64,000 bases of DNA from JACCYQ01 sp036675565 (GTDB lineage: Bacteria; Bacteroidota; Bacteroidia; Chitinophagales; Chitinophagaceae): contig JAKFER010000244.1 in the NCBI GenBank assembly GCA_036675565.1, positions 1 through 64,000 on the forward strand. Direction: 5' to 3'. The notes beneath the pieces are model-generated. The model had not been told where the DNA came from. It made no database searches and saw nothing but the letters and a program-made list of their open reading frames with translations. Shown one piece after another: positions 7,819 to 16,601 of the stretch. Position numbers and translations under genes: made by a program. Each line of letters starts with the position of its first letter. Within the stretch, counting starts at the first letter, position 1.

Positions 7819-8607
7819 GTGACATGTCCACCACTCACCATAACTTTTTTAGGCACCGGTACCAGCAGTGGCGTACCCATGATAGCCTGCGATTGTTATG
7901 TATGTACTTCTCCCGATCAAAAAGACAAACGCTTTAGAACAAGTATACTGGTAGAAAGTGAAAACACCTGCCTGGTGGTTGATACACCACCGGATTTCAG
8001 AAGCCAGATGTTAACCGCAAAAGTGAAAAAACTGGATGCGGTCATTTTTACGCACCCGCATAAAGATCATATTGCTGGTTTAGATGATGTCCGTGCTTTT
8101 AATTTTTTCAATAATAAAGCAATGGATGTTTTCGCCAATCAAATGACGCAAAAAGCAATCATCAATGAGTTTGCTTATGCATTCAGCGATAAGAAATATC
8201 CGGGCGTACCCGAAATCAACCTTGTTGATATTGAACTGGATCCTTTTATTGTAGGCGATATACCGGTGATACCGGTTTTAGTCTGGCATTATAAAATGCC
8301 GGTACTGGGATTTCGGTTTGGTCATTTTACCTACATTACTGATGCTAACCGGATTGATGAAAAAGAACGAAAAAAAATAAAAGGTTGCGAAGCACTGGTG
8401 CTAAATGCTTTACGAAAGCAAACCCATATTTCGCATTTTACCCTGGACGAAGCGATAGAAATTGTGCAGGAACTTCAGATTCCCAAGGGATACTTTACCC
8501 ACATTTCACACCAACTGGGCCGCCACCAGGATGTTGAACGTGATTTACCTTCCGGCATCCATATAGCTTACGACGGCCTCAAACTTCATTTTAAAGAAAA
8601 AAAATAA
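7819..8607 (+). CDS. MBL-fold metallo-hydrolase, PhnP-like
   Basis: A 262-residue metallo-beta-lactamase-fold enzyme. The N-terminal motif TFLGTGTSSGVPMIACDCYVC with paired cysteines and the metal motif FTHPHKDHIAGLDD place it in the PhnP-like group of phosphodiesterases; later histidines (VWHYKMPVLGF, YFTHISHQLG) complete the metal site. The natural substrate is unknown, and the PhnP role in phosphonate use is not implied because no phn genes are nearby. The start must be the GTG at 7819: the next in-frame ATG falls inside the TGTSSG motif region. The promoter lies only 4 bases upstream. Confidence 0.87.
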   Translation: MTCPPLTITFLGTGTSSGVPMIACDCYVCTSPDQKDKRFRTSILVESENTCLVVDTPPDFRSQMLTAKVKKLDAVIFTHPHKDHIAGLDDVRAFNFFNNKAMDVFANQMTQKAIINEFAYAFSDKKYPGVPEINLVDIELDPFIVGDIPVIPVLVWHYKMPVLGFRFGHFTYITDANRIDEKERKKIKGCEALVLNALRKQTHISHFTLDEAIEIVQELQIPKGYFTHISHQLGRHQDVERDLPSGIHIAYDGLKLHFKEKK

Positions 8608-8637
8608 AAACACGAACAGGTGTTAGTGTTTCGTTTT
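8608..8637 (+). terminator. Weak terminator after the MBL-fold gene
   Basis: Arms AAACAC and GTGTTT, with an inner ACA/TGT pairing, followed by CGTTTTTC. It starts right after the stop codon. The stem is AU-rich and interrupted, so this is a tentative call. Confidence 0.4.
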
Positions 8638-8717
8638 TCTTTCTTAATTTGCATCGGCCTTTAACGATTGCCTTAATACGATTTTAATTGGTCGTATGAA
8701 AGAAACCCTTTTCAGAT

Positions 8718-8734
8718 ACCCTTCTGGTAAGGGT
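8718..8734 (+). terminator. Hairpin with U tract upstream of acyl-CoA dehydrogenase
   Basis: Arms ACCCTT and AAGGGT with loop CTGGT, followed by TTTATTTTTAATTTTT. An alternative 5' arm AAACCCTT at 8703-8710 could pair with the same 3' arm. It may terminate the MBL-fold transcript, or be a leader structure of the next gene, 35 bases before its ATG. Confidence 0.6.
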
Positions 8735-8769
8735 TTTATTTTTAATTTTTATTAAACAAGTATAGAAAA

Positions 8770-9909
8770 ATGAATTTTGAACGCAGTGAAATTACCAGCC
8801 AGGTTACTCAAATGGCCCGCGACTTTGCACATCAACACATCAAACCATATGTAATGGAATGGGATGAGAGCCAGGAGTTCCCGATACATATTTTTAAAGA
8901 AATGGGCAAGTTGGGATTGATGGGAGTACTGGTGCCGGAACAATGGGGCGGAGCTGGCCTTTCTTATTTTGAATACAAGGCGGTGATTGAAGAAATATCA
9001 AAAGTTTGTGGGTCGGTTGGGTTAAGCCTGGCAGCGCATAATTCTTTATGTACGGGTCATATTTTAGCTTTCGGAAATGATGAACAAAAAAATAAATACC
9101 TGCCAAAACTCGCTACAGCTGAATGGATCGGTGCCTGGGGATTAACAGAACCCAATACGGGTAGCGATGCAGGTAATATGAAAACGACTGCCGTAAAAGA
9201 TGGTGATGAATGGGTGATCAATGGAACCAAGAACTGGATCACACATGGAATTAGCGGGGATATAGCCGTTGTTATGTGCAGAACGGGTGAACCGCGCAGC
9301 AAAGACAATTCCACTGCTTTTGTGGTTGAAAGAGGAACACCAGGGTTTAGTGGTGGAAAAAAGGAAAATAAATTAGGCATGCGTGCCAGTGAAACCGCTG
9401 AAATGATATTTGATAATTGCCGGATTCCTGATGCAAACAGGTTGGGCGAAGTGGGACAAGGTTTTAAACAGGCTATGAAAGTTTTGGATGGTGGACGCAT
9501 ATCTATTGCATCTTTATCACTTGGCATTGCTAAAGGTGCTTATGAAGCAGCATTAAAATATGCACAGGAGCGCCAGCAATTTGATAAACCTATTTCCAGT
9601 TTCCAGGGAATTTCATTTAAGCTGGCCGATATGGCTACTGAAATTGAAGCAGCTGATTTACTAACCTTACAAGCTTGTGATGTAAAAAACCGTGGAGGAA
9701 ATGTTACCAAGATTTCAGCGATGGCTAAATATTATGCAAGTGAAGTTTCCGTAAAAGTTTCAACAGATGCTGTGCAGATATTTGGCGGTTATGGATATAC
9801 AAAAGATTTCCCGGTAGAAAAATTTTACCGCGATTCAAAACTCTGCACCATTGGCGAAGGAACCAGTGAAATTCAAAAAATGGTTATCTCGAGAGAAGTG
9901 TTGAAATAA
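8770..9909 (+). CDS. Acyl-CoA dehydrogenase
   Basis: A 379-residue flavoprotein of the short/medium-chain acyl-CoA dehydrogenase family, which oxidises acyl-CoA to trans-2-enoyl-CoA and passes electrons to electron-transfer flavoprotein. Family motifs are WGLTEPNTGSDAGNMKT (FAD and substrate contacts), GTKNWITHG, RISIASLSLGIAKGAYE and, near the C-terminus, the segment QIFGGYGYTKDFPVEKFYRD. The catalytic glutamate lies in IGEGTSEIQ. Length and motifs resemble butyryl-CoA dehydrogenases, but chain-length preference cannot be read from the sequence. It stands alone between two hairpins and is convergent with the ABC exporter. Confidence 0.93.
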   Translation: MNFERSEITSQVTQMARDFAHQHIKPYVMEWDESQEFPIHIFKEMGKLGLMGVLVPEQWGGAGLSYFEYKAVIEEISKVCGSVGLSLAAHNSLCTGHILAFGNDEQKNKYLPKLATAEWIGAWGLTEPNTGSDAGNMKTTAVKDGDEWVINGTKNWITHGISGDIAVVMCRTGEPRSKDNSTAFVVERGTPGFSGGKKENKLGMRASETAEMIFDNCRIPDANRLGEVGQGFKQAMKVLDGGRISIASLSLGIAKGAYEAALKYAQERQQFDKPISSFQGISFKLADMATEIEAADLLTLQACDVKNRGGNVTKISAMAKYYASEVSVKVSTDAVQIFGGYGYTKDFPVEKFYRDSKLCTIGEGTSEIQKMVISREVLK

Positions 9910-9964
9910 AGTCAGAAGTAAAAAGTAAAAAATCAAAAGTCTTAGTTGGAATAGTGTATACTGA

Positions 9965-9990
9965 AATGAGGTATTAATAAATACCTCATT
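9965..9990. terminator. Bidirectional terminator between acyl-CoA dehydrogenase and ABC exporter
   Basis: A perfect 11-bp stem, AATGAGGTATT and AATACCTCATT, with loop AATA. It is followed by TTTTCAAATTTTC on the plus strand. It sits between two convergent genes. Confidence 0.75.
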
Positions 9991-10019
9991 TTCAAATTTT
10001 CAAATTACCAATTTTCAAA

Positions 10020-11849
10020 TTATTTAAGTTCCTGCATTTCTACCAGTTTTCTATAAAAACCATTTTGATGCATCAGTTCCACATGGGTACCTCTTTCTAC
10101 AATTTCTCCTTTTTGTAAAACGATAATTTCGTCAGCATGGCGAATGGTGCTTAAGCGGTGTGCTATTACGATGCTTGTTCGATTCTGCATCATATTATTA
10201 ATGGCATCCTGAACCAATCTTTCACTTTCAGTATCCAGCGAGGAAGTTGCTTCATCAAGAATCAGGATCGGTGGATTTTTTACAACGGCCCTTGCTATGG
10301 TCATCCGCTGGCGTTCACCACCACTCAACTTACTGCCCCGATCACCAATATTGGTTTGATATCCTTTTTCTTTATAAACAATAAAATCGTGGGCATTAGC
10401 CACTTTAGCCGCATCAATGATTTCTTCTTCGGTAGCTTCACTTTTACCCAACCGGATATTATTTTCAATAGTGTCATTAAATAAAATAGCTTCCTGTGTT
10501 ACAATACTCATCAAAGATCTAACGGAATGCAATGAGTATTCGCGAATGTTTATTCCATCAATCAATAATTCTCCACTGCTAACATCATGAAAACGGGGCA
10601 CCAGGTCTGCAAGCGTTGATTTACCTGCTCCCGAGGAACCAACCAAAGCAACTGTTTTCCCTTTTTGAATAACCAGGTTGATATTTTTAAGGATCACTTT
10701 GTCTTCATAGAAAAAATTGACATTTTTAAATTCAATAGCATTGGTAAATGATGAAATTTTTTGGCCATTTTCATTTTCATCCACTTTCACTGGGGCCATT
10801 AAAATTTCTTCTATACGTGCAATGGCGGCACTGCCACGTTGCATATTATAAAATGAAGTAGATAATGATTTGCTTGGATTAATGATCTGCGTAAAAATCC
10901 CGATATACATAATGAAGCCTTCTGGTTCTAAACCAAATCCGCCATTTAAAACAAGGCGACCACCAAAAAAAAGAATACCGCACAATACCATTACGCCTAA
11001 AAATTCACTTAATGGTGATGCCAGGTCGCGGCGAAACTGCATTTTGTTCCGGATATGAAACAGGTCTTCGTTTGTTGACAGGAATTTTTTGCGCAATACA
11101 TTTTCAGCATTAAAGGCTTTGATCACTCTTAATCCACCCAGCGTTTCATCCAACACAGAAAGTGCTTCTCCCAATTTTACGGCAGCAATATTTGATTGTT
11201 TTTTTAAGGTGCGGCTGATTCTTCCAATCAAAATTCCCGTCAATGGTAAAAAAATCAATAAGAAAAGAGATAATTGCGGGCTGATGAAGACAAGTGTCGT
11301 CAGGATAATCAGAATGTTCAATGGGTCTTTTATCAAGCCTTCCATGGTTCCAACAACCGAATTTTCAAGTTCACCGATGTCATTCGTCATCCGGCTCATA
11401 ACATCACCTTTTCGCTGATCTGTAAAATACCCGATAGGTAATTGCAGCAGTTTGTTGTACAGTTCGGCACGTAAACGGGTCATTACCGAGTTTTTCATCG
11501 GTGCCAGCACATAATAAGAAAGATAGAGAAAAACGTTTTTGAGAAATACCGTAATTATAATGATCACACAAATGTATCCTAAGGCGATAATAGCACCATT
11601 TGCACCATTGGTTGCAATGAGGTTACTGATCTGGTAATTGATAAATTGAATCAGGTCGTTCGAACTGTTGATTCCATCCGGAGGGGTTGTAACCAATGCT
11701 TCCTGGGAAAAGATCAATCGTAAAAAAAATGGGAGTGTACCCAGCGACACTAAAGAAAATACAATGGAAAAAATAGTAAAAACAAAGTATAAAACTATAT
11801 TACCCTTATAAAACCTAAGATATTTAAAAAGCCTTGCGTATTTTTTCAT
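10020..11849 (-). CDS. MsbA-like ABC transporter, fused permease and ATPase
   Basis: A 609-residue half-size exporter that works as a homodimer in the inner membrane. The N-terminal 320 residues hold about six membrane segments (for example IVLYFVFTIFSIVFSLVSL and the segment after GAIIALGYICVI). The ATPase domain has Walker A VGSSGAGKST, Q-loop IVTQEA, signature LSGGERQR, Walker B ILILDEATSSLD and the switch IAHRLSTI. It matches the MsbA/LmrA group, which flips lipids or drugs. Lipid A export is plausible because lpxA is in the same genome, but the substrate cannot be determined here. A near-consensus TTACTTTG lies upstream on the minus strand, in the divergent region shared with rbfA. Confidence 0.93.
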   Translation of the reverse strand: MKKYARLFKYLRFYKGNIVLYFVFTIFSIVFSLVSLGTLPFFLRLIFSQEALVTTPPDGINSSNDLIQFINYQISNLIATNGANGAIIALGYICVIIIITVFLKNVFLYLSYYVLAPMKNSVMTRLRAELYNKLLQLPIGYFTDQRKGDVMSRMTNDIGELENSVVGTMEGLIKDPLNILIILTTLVFISPQLSLFLLIFLPLTGILIGRISRTLKKQSNIAAVKLGEALSVLDETLGGLRVIKAFNAENVLRKKFLSTNEDLFHIRNKMQFRRDLASPLSEFLGVMVLCGILFFGGRLVLNGGFGLEPEGFIMYIGIFTQIINPSKSLSTSFYNMQRGSAAIARIEEILMAPVKVDENENGQKISSFTNAIEFKNVNFFYEDKVILKNINLVIQKGKTVALVGSSGAGKSTLADLVPRFHDVSSGELLIDGINIREYSLHSVRSLMSIVTQEAILFNDTIENNIRLGKSEATEEEIIDAAKVANAHDFIVYKEKGYQTNIGDRGSKLSGGERQRMTIARAVVKNPPILILDEATSSLDTESERLVQDAINNMMQNRTSIVIAHRLSTIRHADEIIVLQKGEIVERGTHVELMHQNGFYRKLVEMQELK

Positions 11850-11915
11850 TCGTGTTTTTAGATCAGTAAAACCGCCACAAAGTAACTAATTTTACCACGA
11901 ATAAACTGAACGATC

Positions 11916-12305
11916 ATGCAGGAAGGAAAACGTCAAAAACAAATCAGTGGCTTATTGCAACAGGAATTAAGCCAGGTGTTTCAGCGATTGGGACTAAATA
12001 TGATTGATGGAGGAATGATATCCATATCTTCAGTAAAGATCACACCGGATCTTTTAGAAGCAAGGGTTTACCTGAGTATTTTCCAGGCGAAAGATGTAAA
12101 AGTAGTAATGAAAACCATCGATGATCGCAGTTGGGAAATAAAAAAAGAACTGGTTGCAAGGATCAAACTCCAGCTAAGAAGAATTCCTGAAATAAAATAT
12201 TTTCATGACGATACGCTTGACCATGTATTTAAAATGGAAAAGCTTTTTGATGAAATAAAAGAAAAAGATCAGAAGCGGGACGATGAAAACACGGAAGACA
12301 ATTAA
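11916..12305 (+). CDS. rbfA: 30S ribosome-binding factor A
   Basis: RbfA, 129 residues, is a KH-type protein that binds the 30S subunit and helps mature the 5' end of 16S rRNA. The family pattern is seen in GKRQKQISGLLQQELSQVFQ at the start, the central ITPDLLEARVYLSIF strand and the C-terminal PEIKYFHDDTLDHVFKME segment. The highly charged C-terminal tail (EKDQKRDDENTEDN) is common in the family. It is divergent from the ABC exporter and is followed after 38 bases by the LolC/E-type permease, probably on the same transcript. Confidence 0.95.
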   Translation: MQEGKRQKQISGLLQQELSQVFQRLGLNMIDGGMISISSVKITPDLLEARVYLSIFQAKDVKVVMKTIDDRSWEIKKELVARIKLQLRRIPEIKYFHDDTLDHVFKMEKLFDEIKEKDQKRDDENTEDN

Positions 12306-12343
12306 ACACTGTCATTTTAAATTTAAACTTCAAACATACTTTT

Positions 12344-13567
12344 TTGCACTTTTTATTTGCCTGGCGATATTTTAAAGCAAAAAAATCCACCAATGCTATT
12401 AATGTAATTTCATGGATTAGCATAACGGCTATGATCATTGGCACTGCCGTGCTCATTTTGGTTTTAAGTGTTTTTAACGGTTTTGAAGGCCTGGTAAAAT
12501 CGCTGTATTCCTCTTTTTATACGGATTTAAAAGTATTGCCGGCCAGCGGTAAAATTATGCCGGTCACTGAACAGCAATTACAAAAGATCAGGGCATTAAC
12601 CGCGGTCAGAAATGTTTCGCTGGTTGTTGAAGAAAAAGCATTGTTGCAGAATGGAGATTATCAATCCGTGATCTACCTGAAAGGTGTTGATGAAAATTAT
12701 CAATATGTAGCAGGTGTGGCTAATAGTGTTGTAAAAGGGAATTTTGATTTGGGTGATGAAACATCGCCTTCACTTGTGTTGGGAGCTGGGATTGAAAATG
12801 CAGTGGGTGTTCAAGCTGACCGGAATATTTTCCCATTGGTGGTTTACCTGCCGCGAAAGGATGCTCAAAACCTTTCGGATCCTATGAATGCAATAAGTTC
12901 CGACACTATTAATACCTCTGGCACTTTTGTGATTCAGCAAGATTTCGATAATAAATACGCAATCACCAACCTGGCTTTTATAAAATTGATGCTGGGGATG
13001 CAACCGACAGAATTCAGCGGATTAGAAATTGCGCTGCATGATCCTGAGAAAGCAGACGAAATAAAAAATGAAATAGCTCAAATTTTCAATGAGGGATACC
13101 TGGTTCAAACCCGTTATGAACAAAATCAGAGTTTGTATTCCGTAATGCGGGCAGAAAAATGGGTGATCTATGCCATTTTAAGTCTTATCCTGGTAGTAGC
13201 TGCTTTTAATATGATAGGCGCATTAACGATGCTGGTGCTGGAAAAGGAAAAAGATATCAGCGTGTTGCATGCACTGGGTGCAGATCGGGATTTTATTCAA
13301 AAGATTTTTCTGAGTGAGGGGATATTGTTAGCCATAATTGGCGGGGGTATTGGGATGATTTTGGCTGCATTGATTGCCTGGATGCAGATCAATTTTAAAT
13401 TAATCCCCTTACAAGGTGGTTCTTTTTTGATTGATTATTTTCCTGTAACACTGCAAATAGCTGACTTCCTGTTAGTTGGTATAACGGTTTTTGTAATTGC
13501 TGTTTTAGCCGCCTGGATTCCAAGCCGCAAAGCATCGAAGCAAACATTTTCTTTAAGGAGTGAATAG
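12344..13567 (+). CDS. LolC/E-type lipoprotein-releasing permease (FtsX/MacB family)
   Basis: A 407-residue inner-membrane permease with the LolC/E layout: an N-terminal membrane segment (INVISWISITAMIIGTAVLI after the cytoplasmic WRYFKAKKS), a large periplasmic domain of about 220 residues, and three C-terminal membrane segments forming the FtsX fold (VMRAEKWVIYAILSLILVVA onwards, ending in WIPSRKA). The family moves lipoproteins out of the inner membrane with a LolD ATPase, which is not in this window. The start is a TTG at 12344: the frame upstream has no ATG or GTG and the N-terminus from there matches the family. It follows rbfA closely. Confidence 0.88.
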   Translation: MHFLFAWRYFKAKKSTNAINVISWISITAMIIGTAVLILVLSVFNGFEGLVKSLYSSFYTDLKVLPASGKIMPVTEQQLQKIRALTAVRNVSLVVEEKALLQNGDYQSVIYLKGVDENYQYVAGVANSVVKGNFDLGDETSPSLVLGAGIENAVGVQADRNIFPLVVYLPRKDAQNLSDPMNAISSDTINTSGTFVIQQDFDNKYAITNLAFIKLMLGMQPTEFSGLEIALHDPEKADEIKNEIAQIFNEGYLVQTRYEQNQSLYSVMRAEKWVIYAILSLILVVAAFNMIGALTMLVLEKEKDISVLHALGADRDFIQKIFLSEGILLAIIGGGIGMILAALIAWMQINFKLIPLQGGSFLIDYFPVTLQIADFLLVGITVFVIAVLAAWIPSRKASKQTFSLRSE

Positions 13568-13578
13568 TTTGGGTGTTA

Positions 13579-13663
13579 GTTGATAAGTTGAATTGTTGAT
13601 AAGTTGAATGGTGGAATTTCTAAATCTAAACCTTTAAACCCTTAATCTCTTAAACCATTCAAC
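13579..13663. repeat. Intergenic direct and inverted short repeats
   Basis: GTTGATAAGTTGAA occurs at 13579-13592 and again at 13595-13608. A 10-bp inverted repeat, GTTGAATGGT at 13603-13612 and ACCATTCAAC at 13654-13663, encloses a low-complexity spacer. It lies between two convergent genes and may act as a weak terminator. The pattern suggests local duplication. Confidence 0.55.
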
Positions 13664-13680
13664 ATCTAAACTCTAAACTC

Positions 13681-14514
13681 CTAATAGTCTCCCATTGTTT
13701 CTGGTAACTGCGCCAATGCCTTTTCAAGCTGCTCATCATTAGGTGCAACACCATGCCAGCCATGATCATTTTCCATAAAGTCAACACCTTTACTCATAAT
13801 AGTATGCATCATAATGGCGATGGGCTTACCCTTGCCTGTTAAAGATTTAGCTTCTTCCAGTTTGGAAACCACTTCGTCAATATTATTACCATCCATTTTT
13901 AAAACCGTCCAACCAAATGCTTCGAATTTTTGACCAATATCTCCCAAATTCATCACTTTGGTAGTGGTTCCGTCTATTTGCTGGTTATTCCAGTCAACTG
14001 TTGAAATTAGATTATCCACTTTGTGATGGGCAGCAAACATGATGGCTTCCCAATTTTGTCCTTCCTGTAATTCCCCATCTCCATGTAAAGAATAAACAAG
14101 GTGACTGTCGCTGTTTAATTTTTTTGCTAAAGCCGCGCCTATGGCCACACTCATCCCTTGTCCCAGGGATCCGGAAGCAACTCTGACGCCTGGTAAATGT
14201 TCGTGTGTAGTTGGATGACCTTGCAAGCGGGAATCAATTTTACGAAAACTCGCCAACTCACTTGTATCGAAATACCCGGAACGGGCAAGTGCCGAATAAA
14301 ATACAGGGGAGATATGACCATTCGAAAGAAAGAACAGATCTTCATTCTTGCCATCCATCGAAAAGGATGGATTGTGTTCCATTATTTTGAAATACAACGC
14401 AGTAAAAAAATCTGTACATCCTAATGAACCACCGGGGTGGCCACTATTTGCTCCATGAACCATACGTAAGATATCCCTGCGGATCTGAGATGCTATTTCA
14501 TTTAATGGTGGCAT
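13681..14514 (-). CDS. Transketolase, N-terminal subunit
   Basis: About 277 residues carrying only the thiamine diphosphate-binding PP domain of transketolase, which moves two-carbon units in the non-oxidative pentose phosphate pathway. Visible motifs are HGANSGHPGGSLGCTD (substrate and cofactor contacts), the GDG-type cofactor motif HGDGELQEGQNWEA and the later DWNNQQIDG. Split transketolases are known, with the Pyr and C-terminal domains on a second polypeptide. Here that partner is not adjacent: both neighbours are unrelated genes on the plus strand. I use the ATG at 14514 (protein MPPLNEIASQ) because the 12-residue extension to 14550 is not family-like. Confidence 0.9.
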   Translation of the reverse strand: MPPLNEIASQIRRDILRMVHGANSGHPGGSLGCTDFFTALYFKIMEHNPSFSMDGKNEDLFFLSNGHISPVFYSALARSGYFDTSELASFRKIDSRLQGHPTTHEHLPGVRVASGSLGQGMSVAIGAALAKKLNSDSHLVYSLHGDGELQEGQNWEAIMFAAHHKVDNLISTVDWNNQQIDGTTTKVMNLGDIGQKFEAFGWTVLKMDGNNIDEVVSKLEEAKSLTGKGKPIAIMMHTIMSKGVDFMENDHGWHGVAPNDEQLEKALAQLPETMGDY

Positions 14515-14717
14515 ATGTTTTTTATTATAGATTAAACTTGTGTGCGGCAAATCATTCCAATTTGCCTTTAAGTGTGCAAAAATGCAATCTTTTATACACT
14601 ATTGCAATTAAAAATCTGATATCTCAAGAAATTCATAATCAACACTTCATGTATTATATAATGAATTGAGTATATGAATTTATTGTGATCAAATGCAAAA
14701 ACTTAGAGGCTAAAGAC

Positions 14718-14725
14718 TATTTTTG
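14718..14725 (+). promoter_or_regulatory. -7 promoter element of the WecA/MraY-family gene
   Basis: TATTTTTG matches TAnnTTTG, 21 bases before the ATG at 14747. It overlaps an alternative in-frame TTG at 14723, which rules that codon out as the start. Confidence 0.65.
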
Positions 14726-14746
14726 TACGCCAAAACCATAATAGGG

Positions 14747-15895
14747 ATGTTAGATATTTTTTTGACTGGATCTGTTTCTTTTATTATTACTTTTCTGGCT
14801 ATACCGGTTATTATCAAAATTGCAAAGATTAAAAAGCTTTATGATATCCCTGATGAGCGTAAAGTACATACACAACCTATTCCTTCATTAGGTGGAGTAG
14901 GAATTTTTGGTGGCTTTCTTTTGGCAAGTCTTTTATCTATTCCAATTGTACAAAACCCTGAGTTTCAATATTTCTTCGCAGCTGCATTTGTAATATTTTT
15001 TCTTGGTTTAAAGGATGATGTGTTGATTTTATCTGCAACCAAAAAATTCATTGGGCAGGCCATCGCGGCTTCCATACTGATACATTTAGGCGGAATACGG
15101 ATTGAAAGCATGCATGGTTTATTGGGTATTTATGAAATTCCTGAAGCTTTCAGCCTTGCATTAACTTATTTAACCATCATTGTAATAACAAATTCCTTTA
15201 ACCTGATAGATGGGATTGATGGCCTGGCAGGTACACTTGGGTTATTAACAATGGTGATTTTTGGTGTTTATTTTTTCATGATAGATATGCAAGCTTATAC
15301 ACTTTTAAGTTTTGCAATGGCCGGTAGCCTGATCGCTTTTCTCATATTTAATAATAATCCTGCTAAAATATTTATGGGAGATTCTGGCTCGCTGATGGTA
15401 GGAATGTTTAATGCCATACTGGTCATTAAATTTATTAATCTTGCCTCTTTATCAACCGTTGCTTTTCCAATAGCTTCCGCAGTTGCCATAGGTTTTGCTA
15501 TTCTTTTCGTGCCTTTATTAGACACCTTAAGAGTATTTGGAATCCGCATATTTGGAGGCCGTTCACCCTTTTCCCCGGATAGAAACCACTTCCACCATTT
15601 GTTATTGGATAAAGGATTAAGTCATTCCAGCATTACCCTTTGTTGCACCATTATAAATATATTGTTTATAGCTATGGCCTATTTCGGTCGTCAGCTTGGT
15701 CCCAATTACATAATGATGATCATGTTAGCCATCGCATTTACATCACTTGGTTTCATGTATTTCCACAGGACCAGGACCAAGGTCATGATGCCAACAATCA
15801 ATCTTTCAAAGTCTATTAACAGAGAAGAAATTAAACCCACATCCAAAGTGATAGCACTGAAGCAGGAAGCTGTGGCTGTGGGCGATGAAGACTAA
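14747..15895 (+). CDS. Undecaprenyl-phosphate sugar-1-phosphate transferase (WecA/MraY family)
   Basis: A 382-residue polytopic membrane enzyme of glycosyltransferase family 4, which transfers a sugar 1-phosphate to undecaprenyl phosphate as the first step of O-antigen or other surface glycan synthesis. Family motifs: PDERKVHTQPIPSLGG near the N-terminus, LGLKDD, the catalytic NSFNLIDGIDGLAG, IFMGDSGSLMVG and the C-terminal HHLLLDKG histidine motif. About ten membrane segments are evident. The WecA-like motif set and the HxQP sequence separate it from MraY. The sugar cannot be determined. The start at 14747 is set by the promoter box at 14718-14725. Confidence 0.9.
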   Translation: MLDIFLTGSVSFIITFLAIPVIIKIAKIKKLYDIPDERKVHTQPIPSLGGVGIFGGFLLASLLSIPIVQNPEFQYFFAAAFVIFFLGLKDDVLILSATKKFIGQAIAASILIHLGGIRIESMHGLLGIYEIPEAFSLALTYLTIIVITNSFNLIDGIDGLAGTLGLLTMVIFGVYFFMIDMQAYTLLSFAMAGSLIAFLIFNNNPAKIFMGDSGSLMVGMFNAILVIKFINLASLSTVAFPIASAVAIGFAILFVPLLDTLRVFGIRIFGGRSPFSPDRNHFHHLLLDKGLSHSSITLCCTIINILFIAMAYFGRQLGPNYIMMIMLAIAFTSLGFMYFHRTRTKVMMPTINLSKSINREEIKPTSKVIALKQEAVAVGDED

Positions 15896-15963
15896 TCTTT
15901 TGTTTCCTTCTTTAATTTTAACATGGATTAATGGATGATTTTTTTTCATTCACCCTGTTTTGT

Positions 15964-15971
15964 TAGTTTTG
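15964..15971 (+). promoter_or_regulatory. -7 promoter element of frr
   Basis: TAGTTTTG matches TAnnTTTG and ends 21 bases before the frr ATG at 15993. It also overlaps the region of the earlier in-frame codons, which supports the later start. Confidence 0.6.
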
Positions 15972-15992
15972 AACCTGAAAAAAGATCCTATT

Positions 15993-16556
15993 ATGTCAGA
16001 AGAATTAGCACAAATTAATTCCCACGCAGAAGATGCAATGAACAAAGCCATTCAACATATGGAGGCTGAGTTACAGAAAATCAGGGCGGGCAAAGCCAAT
16101 CCTCAGATGCTTGAAGGGATTTCAGTTGATTATTACGGTTCTCCAACACCGTTAAGCCAGGTTGCCAATGTAAATGTGCTGGATGCACGAACACTAACTA
16201 TTCAGCCTTGGGAAAAAAATATGTTGCAACCCATTGAAAGGGCAATCATCGCATCTAACATGGGCATTAATCCACAGAATGATGGCATCATGATCAGGAT
16301 GTTTTTACCTCCTTTAACCGAGGAACGCAGAAAGGAGTTGGTGAAAAAATGTCATGGTGAAGCGGAACAAAGCAGGATAACCATTCGCAATATTCGCCGG
16401 GATGCAATTGAGCAGGTCAAAAAATTGCAAAAAAATGGTTTGAGTGAAGATATTGCAAAAGATTCCGAGGCGGAGATACAGGCATTAACAGATAAGTATA
16501 TAAGCCAGATAGAAAAACACCTGGCCTATAAAGAAAAAGAAATCATGGTTGTTTAA
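15993..16556 (+). CDS. frr: Ribosome recycling factor
   Basis: RRF, 187 residues, splits the post-termination ribosome together with EF-G. Characteristic parts: the N-terminal helix with MEAELQKIRAGKANP, the YYGSPTPLSQVANV segment, the domain II stretch RTLTIQPWEK, and PPLTEERRKELVKKCHGEAE in the returning helix. The start at 15993 gives the usual length; the longer frame from 15960 runs through the promoter box. It is convergent with the DMT exporter and shares a hairpin with it. Confidence 0.97.
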   Translation: MSEELAQINSHAEDAMNKAIQHMEAELQKIRAGKANPQMLEGISVDYYGSPTPLSQVANVNVLDARTLTIQPWEKNMLQPIERAIIASNMGINPQNDGIMIRMFLPPLTEERRKELVKKCHGEAEQSRITIRNIRRDAIEQVKKLQKNGLSEDIAKDSEAEIQALTDKYISQIEKHLAYKEKEIMVV

Positions 16557-16580
16557 TAGAAATAAACTTTATAATTATAC

Positions 16581-16601
16581 AATGCAGCTTCTAGCTGCAT
16601 T
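16581..16601. terminator. Bidirectional terminator between frr and the DMT exporter gene
   Basis: Arms AATGCAGCT and AGCTGCATT with loop TCT, followed by TATTTTTT on the plus strand. Its last base is also the last base of the minus-strand gene's stop codon. Confidence 0.8.

Noticed and set aside
8697..8765. Short leader peptide before acyl-CoA dehydrogenase
   Set aside because: A 22-codon frame exists, but it has no regulatory codon run and overlaps a hairpin better explained as a terminator.
9057..9527. 156-codon minus-strand frame inside acyl-CoA dehydrogenase
   Set aside because: It is a shadow of a conserved gene, with proline/serine-biased composition typical of antisense frames.
13579..13663. 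CRISPR-like or mobile repeat
   Set aside because: There are only two adjacent 14-base copies, with a 2-base spacer and no associated genes. It is a small local duplication.
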